Source: Bacillota bacterium (GTDB lineage Bacteria > Bacillota > Clostridia > Peptostreptococcales > Anaerovoracaceae). Taken from it: a stretch of DNA of 64,000 nt. Below the pieces are notes generated by a model that was not told where the DNA came from, ran no database searches, and saw nothing but the letters and a program-made list of their open reading frames with translations. A program made the position numbers and the translations under genes. Below are positions 15,391 to 24,177 of this stretch, one piece after another (position 1 is the stretch's first letter; each line of letters starts with the position of its first letter). The stretch is taken from contig JAHZHL010000037.1 of assembly GCA_019420305.1 (NCBI GenBank), positions 1 to 64,000 on the forward strand, in the 5' to 3' direction.

Positions 15391-16912
15391 CCCGTATTCC
15401 GGCCAGAGTCAAGTCCATCGTGTGCTCGTCTAAAGAGAAGGTATGCTTCACCTGCTCTACGACCATATAGTTTGATATATTTTTATCTCCAAGTTTTAGA
15501 TTGACTACTAATGAGGAGCCGCCCCGTACTCTGATATCCCCAAAGCAGCCTTTTAAGGTCAGTTTTCTCTGTTCAATCCCGTAAAATTGCGCAAGAACCT
15601 TTGCTTTCTCTTTTATCGCTTTCTGGGTTGTTTCGTCGGTTTTTTCCACGTAGGTCAAAATCCCCCATTTTTTCTGCTTTGCAGTACTGTTTCGGACATA
15701 AACCTCTCGAACACCGGTCTGATCGTTATCCTTATACAATTTGATGCAGGTGTAAGTATCGCCATCAATCGTGGATTCATAGTCAAAGCTTTCCATCGTT
15801 TCTACGTCCAGGTAAATATTCAGCTTCATGTTTGCAATGTTTCGAAGCGTCAGCTTACCAAAGTTGTCGTAGAGAACATATAGCTTCTTCTTATGAGCGA
15901 CCGTCAGATCCGATGCATTGCCAAGAATGTCGAACAAAGTTCCGTCTTCCATACGCTGCGGTATCACATATTTTGTGTTTGCGATTGTTCCGGTTTTTAA
16001 CTTGTATTTTCGAGCAATCATTTTCAGAACTTGCGAGTATGTTTTTTTCTTGTATGACAGCACATCCTTATTTTTCAAATACCGCAGCTGATCGTAGCAA
16101 GTCAGTGTCACAAGATCTGAGTCCTTTCTTGCATATGTGAAAACAAAGCCAAAAAAAACATTTTTTCCATCCATGCGAAACCGAACTGTATTTCCTTTTT
16201 TGACTTTCAGCATGCTATCCTGCACAACGTTAAATGTCAGCTTTCCAGGAGAATTTTTTCGATGGAGTTCCAGCGAGATGTCCCCTTCAATCGCCGGCAT
16301 AAAAATATCTTTTTCGTTTTGGATTAGAATCTCGTAGCCTTTATTAAGGACAGTACCTTTGCTCATAAGGCTCCGATCCTGAGAAGCCGCTTTTCCTGTC
16401 GTAGACTTCACTTTGACAGATGTTATTTCTTTTGTTTTTTGTGCTGCACTTCCGCTGCCCCCGCCCGCAACAGTTCCCCCACCTCCCGATGAGGTACCGA
16501 CTTCACCTGAAAAATTTGCAAGCGTATCGCTTGAACTCACATAATTCAATGGGTTCCGATCCACTCCGTTGAATCGAATCTCGAAATGTAAATGTGGACC
16601 AGTTGAGTGCCCAGTATTCCCACTCACTGCAATTTGCTGTCCTGCGCTTACTTGATCGCCCACGCTTACTAAAAGCCTGCTGCAGTGTCCATAGCGGGTC
16701 ATAACTCCATTTGCATGTTTAATATCTACGCATATTCCATAAGTCCCCTTTGACCCAGCGTGAGTCACTTTCCCTGCGCGTGCCGCAACCAATTTTCCAT
16801 AGCTGACTCCAATATCCACGCCCATGTGATGTCCGTAAGAACGTGGAGTTCCCCATGCGCAGGTAATACGGCCGACGCCCGGAGCGGGCCATATAAAGCT
16901 TCCCATTGCCAC
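15374..16912 (-). CDS. Tail hub protein fused to M23 peptidase
   Basis: A 512-residue protein. Residues about 1-130 are an M23/LytM endopeptidase domain with zinc-ligand motifs HHMGVDIG and HLHFEIR; after a Gly/Ser-rich linker (about 140-165) comes an XkdQ-like hub (gpD/gp27-type) ending in a VVNLKLGDKN...HTMDLTLAG region. The fused enzyme would sit at the tail tip and cut cell-wall peptide bridges during DNA entry. XkdQ of PBSX is shorter and lacks the peptidase. The M23 domain looks intact. Confidence 0.85.
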   Translation of the reverse strand: MAMGSFIWPAPGVGRITCAWGTPRSYGHHMGVDIGVSYGKLVAARAGKVTHAGSKGTYGICVDIKHANGVMTRYGHCSRLLVSVGDQVSAGQQIAVSGNTGHSTGPHLHFEIRFNGVDRNPLNYVSSSDTLANFSGEVGTSSGGGGTVAGGGSGSAAQKTKEITSVKVKSTTGKAASQDRSLMSKGTVLNKGYEILIQNEKDIFMPAIEGDISLELHRKNSPGKLTFNVVQDSMLKVKKGNTVRFRMDGKNVFFGFVFTYARKDSDLVTLTCYDQLRYLKNKDVLSYKKKTYSQVLKMIARKYKLKTGTIANTKYVIPQRMEDGTLFDILGNASDLTVAHKKKLYVLYDNFGKLTLRNIANMKLNIYLDVETMESFDYESTIDGDTYTCIKLYKDNDQTGVREVYVRNSTAKQKKWGILTYVEKTDETTQKAIKEKAKVLAQFYGIEQRKLTLKGCFGDIRVRGGSSLVVNLKLGDKNISNYMVVEQVKHTFSLDEHTMDLTLAGIRGEFSE

Positions 16913-16915
16913 CTC

Positions 16916-17623
16916 CTATTTCTTCGGCAGTTTCAGTTTCGTTCCAGGATAAATCCAATGCCCGTTTGAACTCGATCTTCTGCCGTGCCTCTTCGCTTCC
17001 TTCTCAATCACAGACTTATTCAATTTGTAAATTTCTTTCCATCTGCTGGCCTTTCCAAGCTTTTTCTTCGAAATGTTCCACAAACAATCTCCGCGCTTAA
17101 CCGTATAAGTACCTCCGGTTTTCTTGCCGGATGTGCTTCTTTTTTTCTTGGTTTTGGAGGTCGTCTTTTTATTTGTTTTCTTTTTAAATACTACTTTCTT
17201 TGTTCCAAAGTCCCGGTATTGTTTCAAATTGATCGAAGCAATGATGTCAATCCCCTCTTCCGCATCTTCTTTCAAGGTATATTCCTCCAAGGTTACGGAC
17301 ATTGAGAGGTTGTATCCCAAGCTGCGGCTTGGAAGTTTCCGCAATACCACAAACTTGAATACCTTTCCCTCTGCTTTCAGCTTTTCCAGCTGTGAGATAT
17401 ACATGGATGGGTTCTGAAACTTTCCACCTGGATAAATCGCAAACGGATATACGATCCCCGGCAGAAGGAAGTCAAAAGTAATATCCGTTAGACCCGGTGT
17501 CTTGATCAGATTCACTTCACCCTCATTCGCCAGTGTAATCGTCTCATTCTGATTATTGATTTTAATATCAATCGAAGGAGGCGCCACAGGGTAAACCACG
17601 TTGTCCAAATAAAACTCATACAT
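16916..17623 (-). CDS. LysM-domain tail protein (XkdP-like)
   Basis: A 235-residue protein. The N-terminal half is a tail-structure domain, followed by a Lys/Thr-rich linker (about 140-165) and a C-terminal LysM domain (TYTVKRGDCLWNISKKKLGK...IYPGTKLKLPKK), which binds peptidoglycan. In PBSX-type tails it lies between tape measure and hub, as here. Confidence 0.87.
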   Translation of the reverse strand: MYEFYLDNVVYPVAPPSIDIKINNQNETITLANEGEVNLIKTPGLTDITFDFLLPGIVYPFAIYPGGKFQNPSMYISQLEKLKAEGKVFKFVVLRKLPSRSLGYNLSMSVTLEEYTLKEDAEEGIDIIASINLKQYRDFGTKKVVFKKKTNKKTTSKTKKKRSTSGKKTGGTYTVKRGDCLWNISKKKLGKASRWKEIYKLNKSVIEKEAKRHGRRSSSNGHWIYPGTKLKLPKK

Positions 17624-17955
17624 TATTCATGCACCCCTTCCGCGGATGACAGGAACGCTTCCTCCACTTTCTTCGTGAAGGTATTGATAAACCCATCAAT
17701 ATCCCGATCTTTATCGTTGATCTGGTTTGTCATTCCAGTCATATCGACTTTAACGTTTGTGGTCGTGATTTTGTTAATCGCTGCCCGTTCTGCGAGCTGA
17801 CGAATCAGTTTCAAATCTTCCGAGCTGCTTTGTACCGCGTCATTGATTTTCTTTGTGTTTTTGTCAATGTTGCCGACACCTTTTCCAATGTTTCCGGCTC
17901 CGCCACTCCCTGTCGCTCTTGAATTCCCTAAACTCGAGGCCTTTCCATTCATCAT
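17623..17955 (-). CDS. Probable detached C-terminus of tape measure protein
   Basis: A 110-residue protein with a Gly-rich start and NIDKNTKKINDAVQSSSEDL, then a segment with VKVDMTGMTNQINDKD and KVEEAFLSSAEGVHE. In related phages such a segment is normally the end of the tape measure protein. Here it starts with ATGATGA overlapping the tape measure stop, so it may be a separately translated piece or the product of a frameshift. See the finding on the split gene. Confidence 0.7.
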   Translation of the reverse strand: MMNGKASSLGNSRATGSGGAGNIGKGVGNIDKNTKKINDAVQSSSEDLKLIRQLAERAAINKITTTNVKVDMTGMTNQINDKDRDIDGFINTFTKKVEEAFLSSAEGVHE

Positions 17956-19742
17956 CCCTTCGAATTTATTTTTGCAGTATCAGCCTTTCCTTTTCCCCAG
18001 TTATAACCCGAATTATAGGCGTCTGATACCCACCCTTTTCCAAAGGTGTCAAATGTGTTCATTCCCTTGCTGAACGCATCTGATATGGATTGATAATCTT
18101 CTTTTCTTCCTGCCGCTGCAGCTGATTTAGCAGCATAACTGTCCGCCGCATTCGAGATTCCTGAATAATCAAAGTCCACAAACGGCAATTTGTTGAGAGC
18201 TTTACAGATTCCATCGATTACTTCTAACGAAGTAGAAAGCAAGTCATACCACCAACTTTGAACAGACGCAATAGCGTTATGAAACGCAGTCTGTACGTTT
18301 CCGGCGGTTGCCTTCATAGCGTTCCATATTGCAAGTGCAATGTTTGCCACAGTCAGCCCAAGATTTTTGAAAAACTGTATCACGACATTGATGCTTCCGC
18401 AAATCACCCCAGTTGCGCTGATTGTTTTGTTTTGAACCTTGTTAATGACTGCAATCACAATATAAATCGCTGCGATAACCGCTATAATCAATAATAAAAT
18501 CCAAGTAAGCGGACAAGCATATAACGCAGCATTGAATGAAAGCTGGGCTGTTGTCATTCCTACTGTAGCGGCTGTTTCTGCCGCAGTTGCTGTACCATGT
18601 GCCACCGCCTGAACTGCAGCAATCCGTTTTAATGTATTTGAAATACCTTGCTGAACGTTATTTATGATGAGCGCGCCGGTATAGATTCCAAGCGCAACCG
18701 CAGCCATCTCCACGATCGGCGCAATCAGCGACCAGTTGTCTGCTATAAATCCGCCTACGGAAGCAACTACGCTGAAAATTTGCACAACCACCCCCGCCAC
18801 AGTAGAAAGTCCCGCGACGATTCCATCTACCATGCTGGCAAACTGCGGACTATTCGCTAGCTGAGATAACTGGTTAAATACAGGCTGAAAGGCTACCAAG
18901 GCCTGATTCTTTACGCTTTGCATAACCTGGCCAAACGTCATTGGCATGGATTCAAACTTCTTGTTTGTTTCATCTGCCGCAGTAAACATAGCGTTTTTCA
19001 CAATATCCGCTGTAATCTGACCCTCTGACGCCATCTCACGGATTTCTCCGATTGGTTTATTTAGATAATCTGCTATGGATTGAATCATTGTTGGCGCGTT
19101 TTCGAAAATCGAGTTTAGCTCCTCTCCACGGAGTACACCCGCACCCATTGCCTGCGTTAGCTGTAGCATCGCCGCTGCCTGTCCTTCCTGTGAAGTTCCG
19201 GCAATGGTAAATTGTTTATTCACCTGTTCCATAAAGGCAATCAATTCATCGTTGCTGCTGAAAGCATCGCCTGCGAGCAATCCCATTTTGCTGATTGCGT
19301 CTGCGGTAGACTGATAGGCACCCCTTGAATCCTGAGCGGACTGAAAAATCTTCTGCTGCAGTTCTTCGGTGCTCTGCAGTCCATCATTCATCAGATCCAG
19401 TCTGGCAGTAGTCAGTGTTAGTTCATCAGAAAGGCCAATTACATTTTTCAGTCCTTGCAGACCCGCATAGGCGCCGACAAGCCCCATCACTTTTGAAGTC
19501 AGTCCGCTAAAGTGGGAACTCTGCTGTTCTACAACCTGATTGTTTTCTTGAAGCTGCTGCTGCATTCGCTGTAACCCGGCATTCGCCTCAGCTACTTCCT
19601 GCCGCACCGCTCCAAAATTTACATCTGCCGCACTGTCCAACCGCTCAAAAGAACTAATCGTCATGTTCAGCGCATTGTTGATGTGCTGCAAAGTGCCCGA
19701 AACCGCATCATTCAGTTGTATCATTGTACTGATTTTTGCCAT
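17952..19742 (-). CDS. Tail tape measure protein
   Basis: A 596-residue protein: N-terminal coiled coil (about 35-65), the conserved tape-measure core (LMNDGLQSTEELQQKIFQSAQDSRGA region and GVLRGEELNSIFENAPTMIQ), and two clusters of hydrophobic helices (about 300-350 and 405-450). It sets tail length and may form a channel in the host membrane. The start at 19742 (MAKISTMIQ) has GTGAGG upstream; TTG 19754 is an alternative. It ends abruptly in NSKG at an overlap with the next frame. Confidence 0.9.
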   Translation of the reverse strand: MAKISTMIQLNDAVSGTLQHINNALNMTISSFERLDSAADVNFGAVRQEVAEANAGLQRMQQQLQENNQVVEQQSSHFSGLTSKVMGLVGAYAGLQGLKNVIGLSDELTLTTARLDLMNDGLQSTEELQQKIFQSAQDSRGAYQSTADAISKMGLLAGDAFSSNDELIAFMEQVNKQFTIAGTSQEGQAAAMLQLTQAMGAGVLRGEELNSIFENAPTMIQSIADYLNKPIGEIREMASEGQITADIVKNAMFTAADETNKKFESMPMTFGQVMQSVKNQALVAFQPVFNQLSQLANSPQFASMVDGIVAGLSTVAGVVVQIFSVVASVGGFIADNWSLIAPIVEMAAVALGIYTGALIINNVQQGISNTLKRIAAVQAVAHGTATAAETAATVGMTTAQLSFNAALYACPLTWILLLIIAVIAAIYIVIAVINKVQNKTISATGVICGSINVVIQFFKNLGLTVANIALAIWNAMKATAGNVQTAFHNAIASVQSWWYDLLSTSLEVIDGICKALNKLPFVDFDYSGISNAADSYAAKSAAAAGRKEDYQSISDAFSKGMNTFDTFGKGWVSDAYNSGYNWGKGKADTAKINSKG

Positions 19743-19751
19743 ATCCTCACC

Positions 19752-19785
19752 CAAAAAGCAGGTACCGTTTCTACCAGTACCTGCT
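19752..19785 (-). terminator. Terminator-like hairpin between chaperone and tape measure
   Basis: On the minus strand AGCAGGTAC pairs with GTACCTGCT (9 bp; 19785-19777 with 19765-19757), followed by TTTTT. It overlaps the stop codon of the frameshifted chaperone. It could lower tape measure mRNA relative to tube and chaperone. Confidence 0.65.
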
Positions 19786-20398
19786 TATCTTTTTGCCTTT
19801 CTCTCCGCTTTTGCTATCGCCTTTTTGTTGTCCTCTGCAGTAATCTGAATGGAGGCAATTACGAACGCCTTACTTTTGTGATCCAGTTCCAGGAACTCGC
19901 GCGGCAGCATCTTTAATTCCTGTAAACAATAATGCGCATATACCGCTTCTGCGTCCGGGTTGTCCCCGGCAATTAGTTTTTTGCCGATTCTACCTCTTCG
20001 TCCAGATCGTACCCATTCATTTCTGTAACGAACTGTACTAGATTTGCATATTCACCAGGATTGTCAATCATCTCCTGCAGCAGATCCGCTTCTGTTTTTA
20101 CTCCGTAACTATCCTGAAGCTTCGCATTACTCAGATCTGGATTTACAATCGAAGCGCATACCATATCCAGATTCATTTTTGACCCGTTCACGCGGTTTCG
20201 AAACATTCCTGGCTTCCCCGGGATCTGTACTTCAATCGTGTTTTGATCGCGGATATCGTCCACTTCCCTGGATGTCAGCTGCCGCAGTTCCCACTTCAGC
20301 GGTTCGCCTTTTTCGTCACAGATGCTTTTCGTAGCCGCGTAAAATTTATGTTCTGTCTGCTTTTTGTTCTCTTTAAAAAATGCTCTAAAATCGCTCAT
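19785..20398 (-). CDS. Tail assembly chaperone, -1 frameshift product
   Basis: The chaperone gene ends GCA AAA AAC TAA. The heptamer A AAA AAC (19982-19976) is a canonical slippery site. A -1 shift there skips the stop and adds 63 residues (LIAGDNPDAEAVYAHYCLQE and on to KAERKAKR), ending at TAA 19787-19785. The product is about 204 residues. This mirrors the G/GT (XkdN) arrangement, where both forms guide tail tube polymerisation around the tape measure. Confidence 0.8.
19973..20398 (-). CDS. Tail assembly chaperone, XkdN-like (unshifted form)
   Basis: A 141-residue chaperone between tube and tape measure genes, the XkdN position. N-terminal segment DFRAFFKENKKQTEHKFYAATKS and the region TSREVDDIRDQNTIEVQIPGKPG fit the family. 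It acts in the cytosol on tape measure protein during tail assembly. The last codons form the slippery site described for the longer product. Confidence 0.88.
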   Translation of the reverse strand: MSDFRAFFKENKKQTEHKFYAATKSICDEKGEPLKWELRQLTSREVDDIRDQNTIEVQIPGKPGMFRNRVNGSKMNLDMVCASIVNPDLSNAKLQDSYGVKTEADLLQEMIDNPGEYANLVQFVTEMNGYDLDEEVESAKN

Positions 20399-20402
20399 GT
20401 TT

Positions 20403-20879
20403 TTACCTCATTCCCTGTAATTCTTTAAACGCCTCCGCAAGGTTGCAGTTTTCAAACGTGCCATTAAACGTCTCATCGAGATATTCTCCCGCGGCATCAA
20501 ATTTCGCCGCGATAACCTCGTCCAGATTGCATCCGCCAAAAACAACGGTCTGCCGCCCAACACTGGTCGTTTTGTCCTCGTTCGTTACCTGAATTTCAAA
20601 ATATACATCTTCTCCGGTATTCATATAATCAATCATCATTTTTCGCATGATCGACTGATTGTAATGTGCTGTTCCTGAGAATGTTCCGGATGCTCCGGTT
20701 GCTTTATTCCCATCCATCGGTCTGCCGAGGATCGGTACATTCGTCTTTTGCTTTTCGATTTTTGCCTCAAAATCGAGCATCTGCATGAAATTGTACCGAA
20801 CGTCCTTAATTGTCACATAACACTCTGCCATTTTTGCCGACACTGCATCCGCACTCATCATTTTGACATTGCCTGACAT
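20403..20879 (-). CDS. Tail tube protein (XkdM-like)
   Basis: A 158-residue protein with the XkdM pattern: KMMSADAVSAKMAECYVTI, GTFSGTAHYNQSIMRKMM and DEVIAAKFDAAGEYLDETF. It polymerises into the inner tube of the contractile tail. It directly follows the sheath gene. Length and order are as expected. Confidence 0.9.
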   Translation of the reverse strand: MSGNVKMMSADAVSAKMAECYVTIKDVRYNFMQMLDFEAKIEKQKTNVPILGRPMDGNKATGASGTFSGTAHYNQSIMRKMMIDYMNTGEDVYFEIQVTNEDKTTSVGRQTVVFGGCNLDEVIAAKFDAAGEYLDETFNGTFENCNLAEAFKELQGMR

Positions 20880-20888
20880 ATTTCCTCC

Positions 20889-22193
20889 TTATCCGACCAC
20901 GCAGGTCATGTACAATTTTTCCATAGTTCCAGCGACTTCAATCGCAATATTTGCCACTACTGATTTTCGATCTTCTCCCGCAGACACGATTACATCTTCC
21001 TGATTAAATGTGAGGGCTCCCTGCTCCTGAAGACCTGTCAGATATGATACAATGTCCGCCCACAGAGAAACTCTTCCGGATTCGTTGTTGATAATCTTTC
21101 CGATATATTTTGTGTTGAACAGGGTTGCTGTCTGTGTGGCAATATCATCAATAATCCGAATTGTCATATTCTCTTTGAACACTTCGCCCTTTTCATCCGT
21201 TGTGGTAACCAGGCTGTTTACATCTACCAGAACCCGCACGTCATCATTTACTTGATGGAACGTAAATTCTCCCGCTCTGATCGCAGCTTCAAGCTGCACC
21301 TGGGTGTAATCTGTTGCAATCGTAAATTCGCCGTCATACAATTTGTTCGTGTTTGACTTTGAAATTTCTGCTCCAGCAATAGCTCCGGTTGCCCAATAAA
21401 CCGCAGAAGCTTCATTCCAATCCGCATCAGTGGTCTTATTCTTGACATTGACGACACCCTCGTAGTCTGCCGCCTTTTTATATACGACCGCCTGAAACTT
21501 GATTCCCATCTCTTCTCGCATACGCTTTGCGAAGTTGCAATACAAAGTCTTCACATCGTCATCGGTTGTTACCGCGCCGATTGCGTTGAAGAAATAGGAT
21601 TCGATTTTATCCAGGAATCCCTGGTGAGATTCGCCTGTTGTGGTTCCGTTCGTACCGCTTGTGAGAGCAGTGGCCGCAGTAACAGACAGTGCTCCCGACC
21701 CTTTCCACTTCACGTAAGCGTTCGGTTTCAATTCGGCAAAAGTTTTCGCGGTTTGAATGTCAACCACAGTAGAGTCTAAAATCGTCTGCACGTCAAAACT
21801 TTCTTCATCATCCACATTGGTCTGTACAGAAATCTTTAAGTCGTTTCCCCTTGTTCCGGAATACAGAGCCTCCGCAAGAGAATTGCTCGCTTTCGCGCCG
21901 CCTGTATTCACCCTGTAGGCATGCAGCAGGGTTGCGTTGCGAAAAATATCACGGATTCCTTTCATTTTTTCGTGGTTATATGGATACCCAAACAACTCCT
22001 GCGCGTTTTTTATTACGTCGTCAAGCGTTACAGAGAAGACTTCCCCTTCTTTTCCCCAGTCCAGTTCCAGTCCCATCGCAACATTTCCTCTCGCTGCTGG
22101 TTCCTGCGTTCCTGCTCGCGCCGATACAAAATTGATATAGGTTCCCGGCAGGATTTTATCCTGCATCAGAAAATATCCGCCTCCAAGCGCCAT
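20889..22193 (-). CDS. Tail sheath protein (XkdK-like)
   Basis: A 434-residue sheath subunit: N-terminal ALGGGYFLMQDKILPGTYINF and C-terminal ITVSAGEDRKSVV-like region (INFVSARA, ARGNVAMGLELDWG). It contracts to drive the tube through the envelope, and shows that the phage is a myovirus. The gene abuts a 70-residue protein upstream with no gap. Confidence 0.92.
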   Translation of the reverse strand: MALGGGYFLMQDKILPGTYINFVSARAGTQEPAARGNVAMGLELDWGKEGEVFSVTLDDVIKNAQELFGYPYNHEKMKGIRDIFRNATLLHAYRVNTGGAKASNSLAEALYSGTRGNDLKISVQTNVDDEESFDVQTILDSTVVDIQTAKTFAELKPNAYVKWKGSGALSVTAATALTSGTNGTTTGESHQGFLDKIESYFFNAIGAVTTDDDVKTLYCNFAKRMREEMGIKFQAVVYKKAADYEGVVNVKNKTTDADWNEASAVYWATGAIAGAEISKSNTNKLYDGEFTIATDYTQVQLEAAIRAGEFTFHQVNDDVRVLVDVNSLVTTTDEKGEVFKENMTIRIIDDIATQTATLFNTKYIGKIINNESGRVSLWADIVSYLTGLQEQGALTFNQEDVIVSAGEDRKSVVANIAIEVAGTMEKLYMTCVVG

Positions 22194-22406
22194 TTACTTC
22201 ACCTTCCTTTTCATAAAATCTGAAATCGCTGCATCCACTTCAGAGAGAGAATACATACCCCCATCTTCAAGGAGTGCCCCGACCAGATCTCTCCTGTTTC
22301 TGTATTTTTTTGCTTCTAAAATCTGTTCTTTTGTAAATTTCATCGCCTCCACCTTGGGATTTTCGATGGCAGCTTTTGTCTTGTTTATGCTTTCGCCGCT
22401 ATCCAT
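22194..22406 (-). CDS. Small phage protein before sheath gene
   Basis: A 70-residue protein: MKFTKEQILEAKKYRNRRDLVGALLEDGGMYSLSEVDAAISDFMKRKVK is the conserved part of small proteins found at this place in PBSX-like phages. The N-terminal 20 residues overlap the upstream gene, and an internal ATG giving MKFTKEQ (22343) may be the real start. Function unknown. Confidence 0.65.
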   Translation of the reverse strand: MDSGESINKTKAAIENPKVEAMKFTKEQILEAKKYRNRRDLVGALLEDGGMYSLSEVDAAISDFMKRKVK

Positions 22407-22804
22407 GTCTTTAACACCTCCATAACTTCTGCTGCCTGCCGCTTTTGTAAAAGCAGGTTATACTGAACCTGAAAATGCAGCACATTTTCTTCCATTTCGC
22501 CTTCCATCTCTTCTCCTCGCTTCCATCCATCCGCTTCGATGTACTCCAACGCCTGATACAGTCGCATTTGTACATTCATGCACTCGTTTCGCGCTTCCTG
22601 AGACGCTGGAAAGTACTGTACAAGGAACAAGTTTTCGAATCGATACATTGTCCCGACCTGGTGTTCCATTGTTGCGTTTGCGAGGGTAATCAAAAAGCAA
22701 GGCTCTGTCAGTCCCTGCTCTACATTCTCAATATAGATTTCATAACCATCGCCAAATTCTTTGCGGATTGCAGATACGATACCATCTGTCAGCTTATGAA
22801 TCAT
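22385..22804 (-). CDS. Tail completion/terminator protein (DUF6838-like)
   Basis: A 139-residue protein at the neck-tail junction position, with VSAIRKEFGDGYEIYIENVEQGLTEPCF and a C-terminal LLLQKRQAAEVMEVLKTW. It resembles the minor capsid or tail terminator proteins of phages with contractile tails. It overlaps both neighbours. Confidence 0.72.
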   Translation of the reverse strand: MIHKLTDGIVSAIRKEFGDGYEIYIENVEQGLTEPCFLITLANATMEHQVGTMYRFENLFLVQYFPASQEARNECMNVQMRLYQALEYIEADGWKRGEEMEGEMEENVLHFQVQYNLLLQKRQAAEVMEVLKTWIAAKA

Positions 22805-23292
22805 CCAAACACCTCCCGGAGCTTTGCTTCTAGTCTTTTCTGTAAGAGAGTTGGGGCAATGGACCGAATTTCCTGGACAGATGTAGTCAGCATAAGGTGC
22901 CCTTTCACCCAGCCTCCGCCCCCTCTTGTTCGATGACCATATTCAACATAGCTTGCATACTCTACAGGATTTGTGATGGTGACGTGTATTAAAGAACCCG
23001 ATCGGATTACACGGACGCCTTTAACGCTTCCCCATCCCCTTCTAAGCGTGCCTCCTGTCTTTCCAGTCACTTTGTTCCCCTTATGAGCCAATTTACCTTC
23101 GCAAACATAAGGTTCTCCGTCATATTTTCCAACCGGTGTCCGCTTAATCACCTTCCGTAGCAGTCGCGCCGCAAGTTCTTTCGCACATTGTTCAAAAAAT
23201 TCATCTTTAAAGGATTGATTCATCTGCTCAACTTGTTTTTGCAATTCTCGCAGTTCTTTAAAGTCACATTTTCCGTTTCTCATCACGCCCAC
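22801..23292 (-). CDS. HK97 gp10-like neck protein
   Basis: A 163-residue protein with LRELQKQVEQMNQSFKDEFFEQCAKELAARLLRKVIKRTPVGKYDGEP and YASYVEYGHRTRGGGGW, the HK97 gp10 pattern. It joins head and tail. It overlaps the head closure gene by 10 nt. Confidence 0.83.
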   Translation of the reverse strand: MGVMRNGKCDFKELRELQKQVEQMNQSFKDEFFEQCAKELAARLLRKVIKRTPVGKYDGEPYVCEGKLAHKGNKVTGKTGGTLRRGWGSVKGVRVIRSGSLIHVTITNPVEYASYVEYGHRTRGGGGWVKGHLMLTTSVQEIRSIAPTLLQKRLEAKLREVFG

Positions 23293-23645
23293 CTTTCAAA
23301 CAGCTCCAGCATAATTTCCTGATGCACGGAATAGACCGCCGGCTTACCGGATTGCCGATACGCCGTCTCGATGCCCTCATGCAGAACAAGAATCTTTGAA
23401 CCCGCCGGAATAGCCACGTTCTTATCACAAAGAAGCTTGATTCCCTGTGTAAGTCCTGCGACCTCCTTTTGATCGGTTGCCTGCAACGTTTTGAAAATTA
23501 TTTTACATGGCTCTTCGCTTACCACCTCAACATCCTCAAATCCGGTTGCGCCGTTTTCCTTCTTTGTTTTTCTGTGCTCAATCACCGTCATTCTGTCTCT
23601 CCATAGAGACTTAACCGCCTGCTCTGCTATCTTCATCGTTACCAT
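23283..23645 (-). CDS. Head closure-type protein
   Basis: A 120-residue beta-rich protein (WRDRMTVIEHRKTKKENGATGFEDVEVV and EVAGLTQGIKLLCDKNVAIPAGSKILV) in the head-closure slot between connector and gp10-like protein. GGAGG lies 5 nt before the ATG at 23645, which overlaps the stop of the upstream gene (ATGGTAA). Confidence 0.72.
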   Translation of the reverse strand: MVTMKIAEQAVKSLWRDRMTVIEHRKTKKENGATGFEDVEVVSEEPCKIIFKTLQATDQKEVAGLTQGIKLLCDKNVAIPAGSKILVLHEGIETAYRQSGKPAVYSVHQEIMLELFERWA

Positions 23646-24013
23646 CGCAGCCTCCGAAATGCCATTAACTCATTATCCTGCAAAGCAAGCGCAGAGAGCA
23701 GTTTTTCAAACCTCACTGCGTCAGATTCCCCATCTGAAAAAGTAATCGACACATCTCCCTCTGAGATGGATTTGACAGCCTGCTCATAGCAGAACCCGTC
23801 CAGTTGTCCCGCATTCTTTTTCAACAGCAAAAACAGCCGGCACACCTCATCGACTATACGCGGAATCAGCTCGATAGGAATTTCTTTTAAATTGCAGAAA
23901 TTCTGCACATAAGCCTGAACTCTCTCCAGTTCGCTTTCAATCAAAGCTTTGTCCATACTGGAAAGATCTATATATCCGAGCGCTGCCAGCCGTTCATAAA
24001 TTCTCTCAATCAT
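23639..24013 (-). CDS. Head-tail connector protein
   Basis: A 124-residue, mainly helical protein (MIERIYERLAALGY, RVQAYVQNFCNLKEIPIELIP, IVDEVCRLFLLLKKNAG), the gp6-like connector pattern, binding under the portal. It starts in an ATGA overlap with the small gene upstream. Confidence 0.8.
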   Translation of the reverse strand: MIERIYERLAALGYIDLSSMDKALIESELERVQAYVQNFCNLKEIPIELIPRIVDEVCRLFLLLKKNAGQLDGFCYEQAVKSISEGDVSITFSDGESDAVRFEKLLSALALQDNELMAFRRLRW

Positions 24014-24177
24014 TCCACACCTCCGTTTGCAATCTGCGCATGTGTTTTTGTTCCGAGCTGTGCGTGTGTATAGTCTTTGAGATAGCGGTGTGTGACGATT
24101 GTTACGCTAATCAAAACAGGTTCCTTTGTGTTAACCGGATTCTTGCTTAACGCCACTTTTATGATTGGAATTGTCAT
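24010..24177 (-). CDS. Small conserved-looking head-region protein (55 aa)
   Basis: A 55-residue gene: it begins MTIPIIKVALSKNPVNTKEP, contains the segment VTIVTHRYLKDYTHAQLG, and ends with an ATGA overlap into the connector gene. It also overlaps the stop of the gene upstream by 4 nt. Such tight overlaps on both sides and a sensible composition support it. Function unknown; possibly a minor head-completion protein. Confidence 0.65.
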   Translation of the reverse strand: MTIPIIKVALSKNPVNTKEPVLISVTIVTHRYLKDYTHAQLGTKTHAQIANGGVE

